Shown here: positions 9,008 through 18,074 of the stretch, piece by piece
How the letters are laid out: each line of letters starts with the position of its first letter
Position numbering within the stretch: the stretch's first letter is position 1
Assembly (NCBI GenBank): GCA_018399075.1
Contig: CP073763.1
Location: 1,777,842 to 1,841,841, forward strand
DNA length: 64,000 nt
DNA from: Simkaniaceae bacterium
GTDB taxonomy: Bacteria; Chlamydiota; Chlamydiia; Chlamydiales; Simkaniaceae
Direction: 5' to 3'
Made by a program: the position numbers and the translations under genes
The notes under the pieces: generated by a model
What the model saw: only the letters and a program-made list of their open reading frames with translations
What the model was told of the DNA's origin: nothing
Databases searched by the model: none

Positions 9008-10923
9008 ACAAAATACAAAACAAACATCTAGATGCAAATTCAACTGCGCGCGCCCATTCTAAACTTAATTGTCTTGGACCTATTGCAGACCTTGAAAAAC
9101 ACCTTCCACGAGAGTGGTGGCGGGATCTTTTTAATTCTCTTTATTTAAAAACAGATGCTGATGTCATTGAAAATGCTGAAAATACTAAAAATGACATAGA
9201 CATGCTTATTAAAGCGACAGGAATTACCCCATCGCAAAAGATCTTAGACCTCTGTTGTGGTCAGGGAAGACATACCCTAGAGCTTGCAAAAAGAGGCTAT
9301 AGCTACGTATCTGGGATCGACCGATCTCGGTACCTAATTCGATTAGCACGTAAACGTGGAAATAGTATGGGATTATCTCGGATCCCAAAGTTTTCAGAAG
9401 GGGATGCAAGAAAAATCCGTGTTTCTTCTAATTCTCTTGACCTGATTACTATTATGGGGAATTCTTTTGGGTATTTTGAACATGAAGATGACGACTTAAA
9501 AGTCTTAAAAGAAGTAAACCGAGCCCTTTCTTCGCAAGGGATGATTTATTTAGATGTCACAAATGGTGAATGGGTCAAACAAAATTATCAACCTCGTAGT
9601 TGGGAATGGATTGATCAGTCTCTTTTTGTCTGTCGTGAAAGACATTTATCAGAAGATAAAAAACGGCTGATCTGTCGCGAAGTGATTGTCGAAGTCGAAA
9701 AAGGGGTAATTGCAGACCAATTTTATGCTGAGCGTCTTTTTTCTTACGCCGATCTTCATCAGCTTCTTGAAAAAGCTGGATTTGAAACTATTGAATATCT
9801 AGAAAATGTCCAATCTCTTTCTACTAGAGAACAAGATTTGGGAATGATGGCCCATCGGATGATTCTTAAAGCTTTAGCCCCTATTAAGGCGGTTTCTATA
9901 AAGAAAAAAAATTCTAAGAAAATCTCCTGCACCGTTTTGTTAGGAGATCCTTCGATTCCAGATGCTGTAAAAAAAGATGGGAAATTCAACGAAGAAGATT
10001 TAAATACCATCCAAAAATTGAAAAATGCTCTCTCCAAGCTTCCTGACTTTCACTTTACTTATATGGATGATCATCCTGCACTTATCAAGTCACTAATAAA
10101 ATCTCCTCCAGATTTGGTTTTCAATCTCTGTGATGAAGGCTTTAACAATAAAGCCACACAAGAACTCCATATTTGTGCTTTACTTGAGATGTTGAATATT
10201 CCCTACACTGGAGCTGGACCTACATGTCTAGCATTTAGTTATGATAAAGCTTTGACAAGAGCGATTGCTCAGTCTCTTGAAATTCCCGTCCCGGATGAAA
10301 TCTGGATAGATCCAAACAATGCTTCCGCAGCACTTCCTAATCAATTCCCAGCTCTTCTTAAACCTGCATTAGGAGATAGCTCTATTGGGATTACCCAAAA
10401 AGCCGTTGTTCATAATGCAGAGGAACTCATTGATTACTTTGACTGGCTAAAAACAACCCTGCCTAATATTCCAGTATTGATTCAAGAATTTCTAAGTGGT
10501 GAAGAATATAGCGTTGGTGTCATTGGGAATGATTCAGATTTCCAAATTCTCCCTATCCTTGAGGTTGACTATAGTCATCTTCCTAAAGAACTCCCTCGTC
10601 TGCTTCCTTACGAATCAAAGTGGCTTCCAGACTCAGATTATTGGAAAACCCTTCGTTACAAGGGAGCAGAACTCACTGAAGATGAACAACGCGCTATTTC
10701 AGATTATTCTATTCAATTATTTGAACGAATGGGTTGCAGGGATTATGCTCGTTTTGATTTTAGAAAAGATTCAAAAGGTCAAATCAAGCTTTTAGAAGTA
10801 AACCCCAATCCTGGTTGGTGTTGGGATGGAAAGTTTAATTACATGGCTGAATTTGCAGGAATGAGCTATGTTGAACTACTGCAAAAGATTCTAATGGCTT
10901 CCTTAGAAAGATTGAAATTTTAG
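8992..10923 (+). CDS. fusion of SAM-dependent methyltransferase and D-Ala-D-Ala-ligase-like ATP-grasp enzyme
   Basis: 643 residues in one frame. Residues about 55-295 form a class I methyltransferase: motif I ILDLCCGQGRHT (84-95), an acidic end to strand beta2 (GIDRSR), a TIMGNSFGYF segment and an SQGMIYLDV strand. Residues about 305-640 are ATP-grasp, close to D-alanine-D-alanine ligase: FNLCDEGF, PYTGAGP, the lysine-bearing PALLKPALGDSSIG strand, VLIQEFLSGEEYSVGV and metal-binding LLEVNPNPG. The likely product is a ligated, methylated amino acid or peptide; which half acts first and on what is unknown. It stands alone, 134 bases before hrcA, and not in a cell-wall cluster, so a role separate from the housekeeping Ddl is likely. 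Confidence 0.8.
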   Translation: MSKTLDKIQNKHLDANSTARAHSKLNCLGPIADLEKHLPREWWRDLFNSLYLKTDADVIENAENTKNDIDMLIKATGITPSQKILDLCCGQGRHTLELAKRGYSYVSGIDRSRYLIRLARKRGNSMGLSRIPKFSEGDARKIRVSSNSLDLITIMGNSFGYFEHEDDDLKVLKEVNRALSSQGMIYLDVTNGEWVKQNYQPRSWEWIDQSLFVCRERHLSEDKKRLICREVIVEVEKGVIADQFYAERLFSYADLHQLLEKAGFETIEYLENVQSLSTREQDLGMMAHRMILKALAPIKAVSIKKKNSKKISCTVLLGDPSIPDAVKKDGKFNEEDLNTIQKLKNALSKLPDFHFTYMDDHPALIKSLIKSPPDLVFNLCDEGFNNKATQELHICALLEMLNIPYTGAGPTCLAFSYDKALTRAIAQSLEIPVPDEIWIDPNNASAALPNQFPALLKPALGDSSIGITQKAVVHNAEELIDYFDWLKTTLPNIPVLIQEFLSGEEYSVGVIGNDSDFQILPILEVDYSHLPKELPRLLPYESKWLPDSDYWKTLRYKGAELTEDEQRAISDYSIQLFERMGCRDYARFDFRKDSKGQIKLLEVNPNPGWCWDGKFNYMAEFAGMSYVELLQKILMASLERLKF

Positions 10924-10966
10924 GAACTCATTAACCTGTTTGTAATCAATATATTACATTAACAAA

Positions 10967-10993
10967 CAAGCACTCTTTGCTGGAGAGTGCTAA
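10967..10993 (+). promoter_or_regulatory. CIRCE operator
   Basis: CAAGCACTC, nine bases, then GAGTGCTAA. Against the consensus TTAGCACTC-N9-GAGTGCTAA, the right arm is perfect and the left arm differs in its first two bases. It lies 65 bases before the GTG of hrcA, where HrcA represses its own operon in many bacteria including Chlamydia. Confidence 0.9.
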
Positions 10994-11057
10994 TTTCTTA
11001 TTGCCATGAGGGGATCTCTCTGCTATATTAGCAGTAGAATAAGGAGATTGCTATCCC

Positions 11058-12167
11058 GTGGCACCAAAAAGAAAGCAAAGAGCTGAAAGAGAACGAGCTG
11101 TCTTGCTCGGTCTTGTTGAACTCTATCTTCTAACAGGAAAACCTGTTGGATCCAATACCTTAAAGGAAAATGGATTCGATGATATTAGCTCTGCAACAAT
11201 TCGGAATTATTTTGCAAAGCTAGAAAAAGAAGGCTTATTGAAACAGGAACATTCCTCTGCTGGAAGAGTTCCAACGCCAGCTGCATTTAAACTTTATGCC
11301 TCACACCACATGGATTCCAATCATACCGATCCCAAAGAGTTCGATCTTTTGAAGAAAGAACTTGATCAAGATACCCGAGAGATTGCCGCCTACCTGCAGT
11401 CAGCCTCAGAACTTTTAAGCAATTTGACACAAGGGGCTGTCTTCCTTTCCTCTCCCCGTTTCGATCAAGATTTAATCATTGATATCAAAGTTGTCGGAAT
11501 CGATTCTAAACGGTGTTTAGCTGTGATTATAACCGACTTTGGGCTCGTTCACACAGAGATCCTTTATACACCAAAGAAACTCAGCAGTTTTTCGATTAAG
11601 AGACTCGAAGCCTATTTTAACTTCCGCCTGACAGGACTCGATCGCCCAAAACTCAATAATGAGGAAGACGATCTTGGTGCTAGTTTTTACAATGAGCTCA
11701 TGATGCGCCACATTGTAGGCTATTCGAACTTTAGTGCCGAAGATATCTATAAAACAGGGTTTTCAAAACTGATCCGCTTTCCCGAATTTCGGGACGCCAC
11801 AGTCCTTGCGACAGGACTTTCGATCTTTGAAAACACCACCTTTATGCGCACTCTTTTAGGCGAGTGTACAAAAGATGCGACACTGAAGGTGTGGATTGGA
11901 GATGACCTAAATCATCCTTCAGCATCAACAGCGCAGAGTAGTATTATTGCTGTCCCCTACTTCATTCATGGAAAAGCTGTCGGTGCGATTGCCCTTTTGG
12001 GGCCCATCCGCATGCCCTATCCAAAAATTTTTGGAATCCTTAAGAGTTTTTCCTTAATTTTAAGCGAAGTGCTGACACGTAATCTCTATAAGTATAAAAT
12101 CACCTACCGTCAACCAGCGGCAGAACAAGTTGAATTAAAAACCGAGCCACCAAAATTGATTGAGTAG
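11058..12167 (+). CDS. hrcA: heat-inducible transcription repressor HrcA
   Basis: 369 residues, starting at GTG 11058 with AAGGAG 11 bases upstream. The N-terminal 75 residues are the winged helix (LTGKPVGSNTL, SSATIRNYFAKLEKEGLL, SAGRVPTPAAF), and the rest is the GAF-like dimer domain ending in SLILSEVLTRNLYKYK. HrcA binds CIRCE and represses chaperone genes; GroEL helps it fold. It is first in the hrcA-grpE-dnaK operon and has a CIRCE element in front, so autoregulation is expected. It has a short polar tail after the core (about 20 residues), as chlamydial HrcA proteins do, though the chlamydial tail is longer. Confidence 0.95.
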   Translation: MAPKRKQRAERERAVLLGLVELYLLTGKPVGSNTLKENGFDDISSATIRNYFAKLEKEGLLKQEHSSAGRVPTPAAFKLYASHHMDSNHTDPKEFDLLKKELDQDTREIAAYLQSASELLSNLTQGAVFLSSPRFDQDLIIDIKVVGIDSKRCLAVIITDFGLVHTEILYTPKKLSSFSIKRLEAYFNFRLTGLDRPKLNNEEDDLGASFYNELMMRHIVGYSNFSAEDIYKTGFSKLIRFPEFRDATVLATGLSIFENTTFMRTLLGECTKDATLKVWIGDDLNHPSASTAQSSIIAVPYFIHGKAVGAIALLGPIRMPYPKIFGILKSFSLILSEVLTRNLYKYKITYRQPAAEQVELKTEPPKLIE

Positions 12168-12174
12168 CTTGACG

Positions 12175-12762
12175 ATGAAATCTAGGAGCAAAAAAGCTGT
12201 GGACGAAGAGCCAAAAGAAACCGAAGAAGAAATGAAAGAAGAACCTGTAGTCGAAGAGATCGATGAAACCGAGGTCCTCAAACAACAAGTTAAAGAGGAA
12301 CAAGAGAAATATTTGCGCTCTCTTGCTGATATGGAAAACACCCGAAAAAGAATGCAAAAAGAAAAGCATGACACGACCCGCTTTGCTGTGGAAAATGTCA
12401 TTTCAGAGTTTCTTTCCCCTTTAGATAATTTTGAGAACGCCTTAAGCTTTATCCACCAAGCCTCTGAAGAAACTCAAAATTGGGCGAAAGGATTTGAGAT
12501 GATCCTCACCCAATTTAAAGATATACTATCCGGCCATAAAGTGACCCCATTTTCCTCTGAAGGACAAACTTTTGATCCTCACCTTCATGAGGTCCTAGAA
12601 CTCGAAGAAACCGAAAAGCATCAAGATGGAACAATCATCCAAGAGTTCTTAAAAGGTTATAAATGTGGCGAAAGAATCCTCCGTCCAGCCCGCGTGAAAG
12701 TTGCTAAAGCGCCGATAAAAGACGAAGAAACAGATCAAATTGAAAATAATCAGGGAGAATAA
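12175..12762 (+). CDS. grpE: nucleotide exchange factor GrpE
   Basis: 195 residues from ATG 12175, seven bases after the hrcA stop; an in-frame TTG at 12160 would overlap hrcA and is less likely. An acidic, disordered N-terminus (to about 30) leads into the long coiled coil (KEEQEKYLRSLADMENTRKRMQKE) and the C-terminal beta domain, which ends in EFLKGYKCGERILRPARVKVAK, the GrpE signature region. It releases ADP from DnaK. The stop is six bases before dnaK, so co-translation is likely. Confidence 0.95.
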   Translation: MKSRSKKAVDEEPKETEEEMKEEPVVEEIDETEVLKQQVKEEQEKYLRSLADMENTRKRMQKEKHDTTRFAVENVISEFLSPLDNFENALSFIHQASEETQNWAKGFEMILTQFKDILSGHKVTPFSSEGQTFDPHLHEVLELEETEKHQDGTIIQEFLKGYKCGERILRPARVKVAKAPIKDEETDQIENNQGE

Positions 12763-12768
12763 CTAATT

Positions 12769-14706
12769 ATGGCTAAGAAAAGTAAAGTCATTGGAATTGA
12801 CCTCGGAACCACAAACTCTTGCATCGCAGTGATGGAAGGGGGAGCAGCTAAGGTTATCGCGAATGCTGAAGGAACACGGACCACCCCATCGATCGTCTCT
12901 TATAAAGATGGCGAAAGGCTCGTCGGAATCCCTGCAAAACGACAAGCGGTAACGAACCCCGAAAAAACCCTTTACTCTACAAAGCGGTTTATTGGACGAA
13001 AATTTTCTGAAGTCGAATCAGAAATCAAAACGGTCCCTTATAAAGTCGTGGCCAATAAGAACGGTGACGCCGTTTTCGAAGTGGATGGAAAAACGCTGAC
13101 CCCAGAAGAGGTTGCTGCACAAATCCTCAAAAAAATGAAAGAAACTGCAGAAGAGTATCTCGGTGAAAAAGTGACAGAAGCAGTGATTACCGTTCCTGCT
13201 TACTTTAACGATTCACAAAGACAGTCAACAAAAGATGCCGGTAAAATTGCAGGTCTTGATGTTAAACGGATCATCCCAGAACCAACGGCAGCTGCCCTTG
13301 CTTATGGAATCGATAAAGGGGGCGCTGATAAAAAAATCGCCGTCTTTGACCTTGGAGGAGGAACCTTTGATATCTCGATCCTTGAGATTGGTGATGGTGT
13401 CTTTGAAGTTCTCTCTACGAATGGAGATACTCACCTTGGTGGTGATGACTTCGATAACGTGATTATCCATTGGATGCTCGATGAGTTTAAGAAAGAAAAT
13501 GGCATCGATCTATCAAAAGATAAAATGGCTCTTCAGCGGATTAAAGATGCTGCGGAAAAAGCAAAAATTGAGCTTTCTGGAACGCAACAAACTGAGATTA
13601 ATCAACCCTTCATTACGATGGATGCAAGTGGCCCTAAGCATTTAGCGCTTACTTTATCTCGCTCGAAGTTTGAAAGCTTGGTTTCTCCTCTGATTGAACG
13701 TTGTGCCCAACCCTGCCTCGATGCTCTTAAAGACTCAGGCCTTAGCAAAGATCAAATCCAAGACGTTCTCCTAGTGGGTGGAATGAGCCGGATGCCTGCC
13801 GTTCAAGAAAAAGTAAAAGAAATCTTCGGTAGAGATCCTCATAAAGGGGTGAACCCTGATGAAGTCGTAGCAACGGGTGCTGCAATTCAAGGGGGAGTTC
13901 TTGCTGGTGATGTGAAAGACGTTCTCCTTCTCGATGTGATTCCTCTTACTCTTGGAATTGAAACACTCGGCGGCGTTTTGACTCCCCTTGTTGAAAGAAA
14001 CACTACAATCCCTACGCAGAAGAAACAAACCTTCTCTACAGCAATGGATAACCAACCTGCTGTGACGATTGTTGTCCTTCAAGGGGAGCGTAAAATGGCA
14101 AAGGATAATAAGGAGATTGGTCGGTTTGACCTCACAGAAATTCCTCCTGCGCCACGAGGAACCCCTCAAATCGAAGTCGCTTTTGATATCGATGCTGACG
14201 GAATCCTTCACGTTTCTGCAAAAGACGTCAGCTCAGGAAAAGAGCAAAAGATCCGGATCGAAGCCCAATCAGGACTTGCTGAAGACGAGATCAACCGCAT
14301 GGTTAAGGATGCAGAAGTGCATGCTGAAGAAGATAAGCAGAAAAAAGAAGAAGTGGAAAACCGGAATAAAGCCGATAGCCTCGTCTTCCAAGCTGAAAAA
14401 GCCCTTAAGGACTACAAAGATAAGATCCCTGATCATCTTAGCAAAGAGATTCAGGATCGAATCGATAAAGTGAAAAAAGCCCTAGAGGGAACCGATATTT
14501 CTGCCATCAATGCAGCAGCTGAAGAACTCAATACCTATATCCAAAAGATTGGAGAAGAGATTCAAAAGCAAGGCGGGGCTCCTGGTGGTCAACCGGGTGC
14601 TGGCGGCCCAAATATGGGTGGTGCTCCAGGACAGGAACCTCATAAAGAGGAGAAGAAGCCCGATATTGAAGAGGCTGAAGTAGAGATCCTCGACGACGAG
14701 GAGTAA
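12769..14706 (+). CDS. dnaK: molecular chaperone DnaK (Hsp70)
   Basis: 645 residues, full length for DnaK. Present are the ATPase phosphate-1 motif [12 protein letters not shown], the phosphate-2 region [14 protein letters not shown], the [14 protein letters not shown] segment, the linker [13 protein letters not shown], a complete substrate-binding domain and helical lid, and a Gly/Pro-rich tail ending in the acidic VEILDDEE. It refolds and protects client proteins in the cytosol with DnaJ and GrpE. It is last in the CIRCE-controlled operon and is followed at once by a strong terminator. Confidence 0.98.
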   Translation: MAKKSKVIGIDLGTTNSCIAVMEGGAAKVIANAEGTRTTPSIVSYKDGERLVGIPAKRQAVTNPEKTLYSTKRFIGRKFSEVESEIKTVPYKVVANKNGDAVFEVDGKTLTPEEVAAQILKKMKETAEEYLGEKVTEAVITVPAYFNDSQRQSTKDAGKIAGLDVKRIIPEPTAAALAYGIDKGGADKKIAVFDLGGGTFDISILEIGDGVFEVLSTNGDTHLGGDDFDNVIIHWMLDEFKKENGIDLSKDKMALQRIKDAAEKAKIELSGTQQTEINQPFITMDASGPKHLALTLSRSKFESLVSPLIERCAQPCLDALKDSGLSKDQIQDVLLVGGMSRMPAVQEKVKEIFGRDPHKGVNPDEVVATGAAIQGGVLAGDVKDVLLLDVIPLTLGIETLGGVLTPLVERNTTIPTQKKQTFSTAMDNQPAVTIVVLQGERKMAKDNKEIGRFDLTEIPPAPRGTPQIEVAFDIDADGILHVSAKDVSSGKEQKIRIEAQSGLAEDEINRMVKDAEVHAEEDKQKKEEVENRNKADSLVFQAEKALKDYKDKIPDHLSKEIQDRIDKVKKALEGTDISAINAAAEELNTYIQKIGEEIQKQGGAPGGQPGAGGPNMGGAPGQEPHKEEKKPDIEEAEVEILDDEE

Positions 14707-14711
14707 TCAAT

Positions 14712-14740
14712 AAAAGGGCGCCTAAAGGGCGCCCTTTTTT
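14712..14740. terminator. bidirectional intrinsic terminator between dnaK and nagZ
   Basis: GGGCGCC (14716-14722) pairs with GGCGCCC (14728-14734), extended by A/T pairs, with a T6 run on the plus strand and TTTTATT on the minus strand. The nagZ stop codon lies in the loop, so the hairpin can serve both converging genes. Confidence 0.85.
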
Positions 14741-15897
14741 ATTCTATCTATTAAGTCGATGGCATGTTCAGAATGTAGGCGCTCCATAAGGTCGTCCTGA
14801 AGAGGGGTCAAGCGCTCTTGATGAAGCCCAAGGTCTTCTTTTACCTGAAGGACTTTCAAGACATGAGCATTTAAGAGTTCTTCAGTGATTTCCCCCCTTT
14901 CGACAGCTTTTTCAATCGCGCTATAAGCTTTGGGAATCATCTCTGTAAGAAGCATCTCAACGTCTTCATACCGATGAGCCCCATAAAGGAGAAGATCGTG
15001 TCCTGCAAGAAGGGCTTTAACTGCAATCTCTTCTACAGAATAATTTTCAGTCAGCGCTTTCATATTCAATGCATCGGTAATCACGAGGCCTCTAAATCCC
15101 CACTCTTTTTGCAGAAGATCGGTGACAATAGATTGGGATAAAGAGGCAGGAAACTCTTCATCCAGGGCCGGCATCATGAGATGCCCTGTCATAACAGCTT
15201 CGACTCCTGTTTTAATCAAATACTTAAAAGGAACAAATTCAACCTCCTCTAAATGAGAACGACTGTGAGGAATTTCAGGGAGTCCTTTATGGGAATCGAT
15301 AGCGGTATCTCCATGCCCTGGAAAATGCTTAATGCAAGAAAGAACTCTTCCCTGCTTCATCCCTTGGATTAGCATATAGCCACAGCTGGATACTTGTGTT
15401 GGATCTGAGCCAAATGAGCGACTCCCTATGATAATATTGTCGGGGTTATTATTCACATCGACAACAGGAGCAAAGTTAAGATGAATCCCCACCATTCGGC
15501 ACTGCTCTCCAATTTCTTTCCCCGCTAAGTAAAGGAGGAACCTGTTTTTCACCTTTCCCATGACTTCATTCCGCGGAAAGGAGAGAGTATCTTCCATCCG
15601 CATGCCAAGTCCCCATTCCGCATCACCCGTACATAAAAGGGGATGTTTTGACCGCTTTTGAAGACTATTTAAAAAAAGGATCTGCTGCAGTGGATGCCCC
15701 TGCTTCACAATGACCGAACCTACATGATACCGATCAATCACCTGTTCAATTATTTCTTTATCATAGCGCGGACACGCGGGGACAACAAACAATTGTCCAA
15801 TTTTTTCTTGAACCGTCAGCGTTTCAAGAGTTTTTTCAGCCCACTCTCCATATAGAGTTGAAAAAGACAGGACATATAAAATAAAAAATTTATACAT
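14722..15897 (-). CDS. nagZ: beta-N-acetylhexosaminidase NagZ-like (GH3), exported
   Basis: 391 residues. The start is at 15897: the upstream ATG at 15909 supplies the AGGAG that sits five bases before this one. Residues 1-18 (YKFFILYVLSFSTLYG) look like a signal peptide. The GH3 core shows EKIGQLFVVP, HLNFAPVVDV, KHFPGHGDT followed by DSH (the NagZ His/Asp loop) and the nucleophile Asp in VITDALNMKAL. NagZ removes GlcNAc from anhydro-muropeptides during peptidoglycan recycling, normally in the cytosol; a signal peptide makes this one more likely periplasmic or a broader hexosaminidase. It is divergent from the USP gene, sharing about 60 bases of promoter space. Confidence 0.88.
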   Translation of the reverse strand: MYKFFILYVLSFSTLYGEWAEKTLETLTVQEKIGQLFVVPACPRYDKEIIEQVIDRYHVGSVIVKQGHPLQQILFLNSLQKRSKHPLLCTGDAEWGLGMRMEDTLSFPRNEVMGKVKNRFLLYLAGKEIGEQCRMVGIHLNFAPVVDVNNNPDNIIIGSRSFGSDPTQVSSCGYMLIQGMKQGRVLSCIKHFPGHGDTAIDSHKGLPEIPHSRSHLEEVEFVPFKYLIKTGVEAVMTGHLMMPALDEEFPASLSQSIVTDLLQKEWGFRGLVITDALNMKALTENYSVEEIAVKALLAGHDLLLYGAHRYEDVEMLLTEMIPKAYSAIEKAVERGEITEELLNAHVLKVLQVKEDLGLHQERLTPLQDDLMERLHSEHAIDLIDRIKKGAL

Positions 15898-15958
15898 TTT
15901 TCTCCTCATGAAAAAAGTGATATGATATACTCGTCGGCAAATTGATGGGAATAAAGAA

Positions 15959-18019
15959 ATGTCAGGGAAAGTTTCAGATACAGGTTTTCAGCCAATCGCT
16001 ACACCACAAGGATGGTTTTCTTGGAATAGTTGGACTTCCTTTTTTGCAACGATTTTTGATACCATTAGCCGCTCATTTTTTGGAGAGCCCAAATCTCTTT
16101 CCGCTGTTGTCCCTCTTCCAACAACCATTAGCCCTGAAACACTCACCGATTATCTCGCCACAAATTTCACCCCCCAAATTCCTCTTGCAGAAAGAGCAAT
16201 AGAACAAAGAAACACTAAGAATGCAGGAAGAATCGTTGATGTCCTAGACAGGATGAAAGTGGAAGTAGAAAGTGCGATTAGGGAAGATAGAGAACATGAT
16301 TATACCCTGATTACTCGAGAGCTTGCAAAAGCCGCTGGACTAACAAGAAGGCTAGCAGAAATTCTCCCCCATTATCCTACCGTTCCTCATGTCGAATCTG
16401 ACTCTCGGGTCCTCCCTTCTTTTGGACTCAAGAATGGAGGAAATACCTGTTTTATTAACACGATTCTTCAAGCTGTTTTTGTCGTTCCTGAACTTATTCA
16501 ACATATTGTCTTTGCTGAAGGGCAACATTTAATTGTTCGAGAGCTTTTCCAAACCTATAAAAGAGTTCAAGAAGGTGGTGCTTTTAGCTCTTATCCTAAT
16601 CTTTCGACTCCCCTTCGAAGTATCGTTCCACAATTTGAAGGGTTTGGACAACATGATGCCTTTGAATTTCTACTCAGAGTTCTTGTAGCCCCTTTAAAAA
16701 ACCCTGAAAAGAATCTTCTGTTTTTCAATTTTGAAGAGCGATGCTATTACGAAGACTATGAAACCTATCAAGATCAAATCACAGAACATTTTGAAGAAGA
16801 TGGTGGAAGAATATCAGGTGCAGGAAGGGGACTCCATTCAAGTCTTCAACTTGTATTATCCTCCTCTCCTTTTTCCACAATGGAAGAGCTCATCCGAAAT
16901 ACACTTCATGAAGATGTCCCCAAAGATCCAACAAGCAGTGGAGTTGCGTTTCTCCGTGGATCTGGTCAAACGCCTGTCAATCTTCATCTTGTCCGTAAGC
17001 ATGTAAAAATCAGTCCTCCTCCCTTTCTTATTGTCGACTTTAAAAGACACTCTATCGCTTCTCAACAATTTCGTGAGGGAGGCACTTTCAGAGGATCTAA
17101 AAATACGACCCCTGTTGCTTTCACTCAATCATTCTTTATTCCTCCTGAATTTTCTATCGATGGGAAAGGAGCAAAATATGAATGGATTGCTTTAGTCAAT
17201 CAAGGTGGAGGGTATGGCGGAGGCCACTATGTTGCTGATGTTCGGACATCTGATGGAAAATATTATGAATATAGCGATACTTCAAAACGTGAGCTTTCAG
17301 AGCAAGACTTTCTAGCGGCTGGAAAGGGGTGTTATGGTGGTTTTGCAAGACGCGTTGAATGCGAAGATATCCAAGGTGAAATGGAAGCACTTCAAAAAAG
17401 AACTGATATGGACAGAGAGATTGGAGTGGCAAGTCATGGAAAGTGGGGCGAAGAAAGAGAGTTGAGTCTGATTGCACTTTTCAATAAATACCTCGCAGAG
17501 GAAGAGCCTTCCCTTACAAACCTTCAGAAGGTTTACGACCAATTGTCTCCACAGTTTTGCGAATTTATAGGAAGATTTTTAACAGAAAGTCCAAGAGATC
17601 GCCTGATTGAACTCAAAGGAATCACCAAACCTCTTTTAGTTCCGATGAAACCCAAACCCCATTTTAAAGAAGCAATAGGACTTTTAGTCCAAGAAGAGGA
17701 AGAGGTAGTTGCCACCCACATCGTTGCTCAATATGAGCAAGTCAGAAAACAAAACCGCGCACTAGCTGGAGATCACCGCACCCAAATGGAAAGAGACCTT
17801 GCCGTAGTTCAAAAGCAAAAAGCGTTATTAGAACACCTTGAAACCTTAAGTGAAACTCCAACAGATCTAACCATTGCTGCAGCAACCCTTGATCCTGGCC
17901 TCGAAAAAGTGATCGCCATTAAAGGGATTATCCAACTTCTTGAAGAAAATGCCTTAGAACGACAAGTTCTTGAAATCAGGCAAACCAATGCAGACATTCG
18001 AGCTGGAAGAACTCAATAA
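15959..18019 (+). CDS. ubiquitin-specific protease (USP)-like deubiquitinase
   Basis: 686 residues. The USP catalytic core is visible in order: Cys box FGLKNGGNTCFINTILQ with nucleophile Cys164, the GQHDAFEFLL segment near residue 230 (the QQDA[QH]EF box of USPs), then the His box YEWIALVNQGGGYGGGHYVAD with His423 and a following YYEYSDTS carrying the likely third catalytic residue. Residues 470-686 are a charged helical tail with no recognised domain. USPs cleave ubiquitin from proteins, and bacteria have no ubiquitin, so this is very likely a secreted effector acting in the eukaryotic host. There is no Sec signal, which fits type III secretion. Only a weak Shine-Dalgarno precedes ATG 15959. 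Confidence 0.88.
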   Translation: MSGKVSDTGFQPIATPQGWFSWNSWTSFFATIFDTISRSFFGEPKSLSAVVPLPTTISPETLTDYLATNFTPQIPLAERAIEQRNTKNAGRIVDVLDRMKVEVESAIREDREHDYTLITRELAKAAGLTRRLAEILPHYPTVPHVESDSRVLPSFGLKNGGNTCFINTILQAVFVVPELIQHIVFAEGQHLIVRELFQTYKRVQEGGAFSSYPNLSTPLRSIVPQFEGFGQHDAFEFLLRVLVAPLKNPEKNLLFFNFEERCYYEDYETYQDQITEHFEEDGGRISGAGRGLHSSLQLVLSSSPFSTMEELIRNTLHEDVPKDPTSSGVAFLRGSGQTPVNLHLVRKHVKISPPPFLIVDFKRHSIASQQFREGGTFRGSKNTTPVAFTQSFFIPPEFSIDGKGAKYEWIALVNQGGGYGGGHYVADVRTSDGKYYEYSDTSKRELSEQDFLAAGKGCYGGFARRVECEDIQGEMEALQKRTDMDREIGVASHGKWGEERELSLIALFNKYLAEEEPSLTNLQKVYDQLSPQFCEFIGRFLTESPRDRLIELKGITKPLLVPMKPKPHFKEAIGLLVQEEEEVVATHIVAQYEQVRKQNRALAGDHRTQMERDLAVVQKQKALLEHLETLSETPTDLTIAAATLDPGLEKVIAIKGIIQLLEENALERQVLEIRQTNADIRAGRTQ

Positions 18020-18057
18020 CTCAATAACTATAGATTTTTAACCCCTGCCGGGGAATA

Positions 18058-18074
18058 ATTGCCTAAAAGGCAAT
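18058..18074 (+). promoter_or_regulatory. hairpin overlapping the ribosome binding site of the pyrophosphorylase gene
   Basis: ATTGCC (18058-18063), TAAAA loop, GGCAAT (18069-18074), ending on the base before ATG 18075. The presumed Shine-Dalgarno AAGG is half inside the stem. Another small palindrome, CCCC-TGCC-GGGG, lies just upstream (18042-18053). Folding could limit translation; whether it is regulatory is unknown. Confidence 0.4.

Noticed and set aside
13771-14211. 146-residue minus-strand ORF opposite dnaK
   Set aside because: Antisense to a highly conserved gene, no ribosome site and no protein-like pattern.
15942-16202. 86-residue ORF overlapping the start of the USP gene
   Set aside because: Different frame, ends inside the USP gene; the USP frame carries the catalytic motifs.
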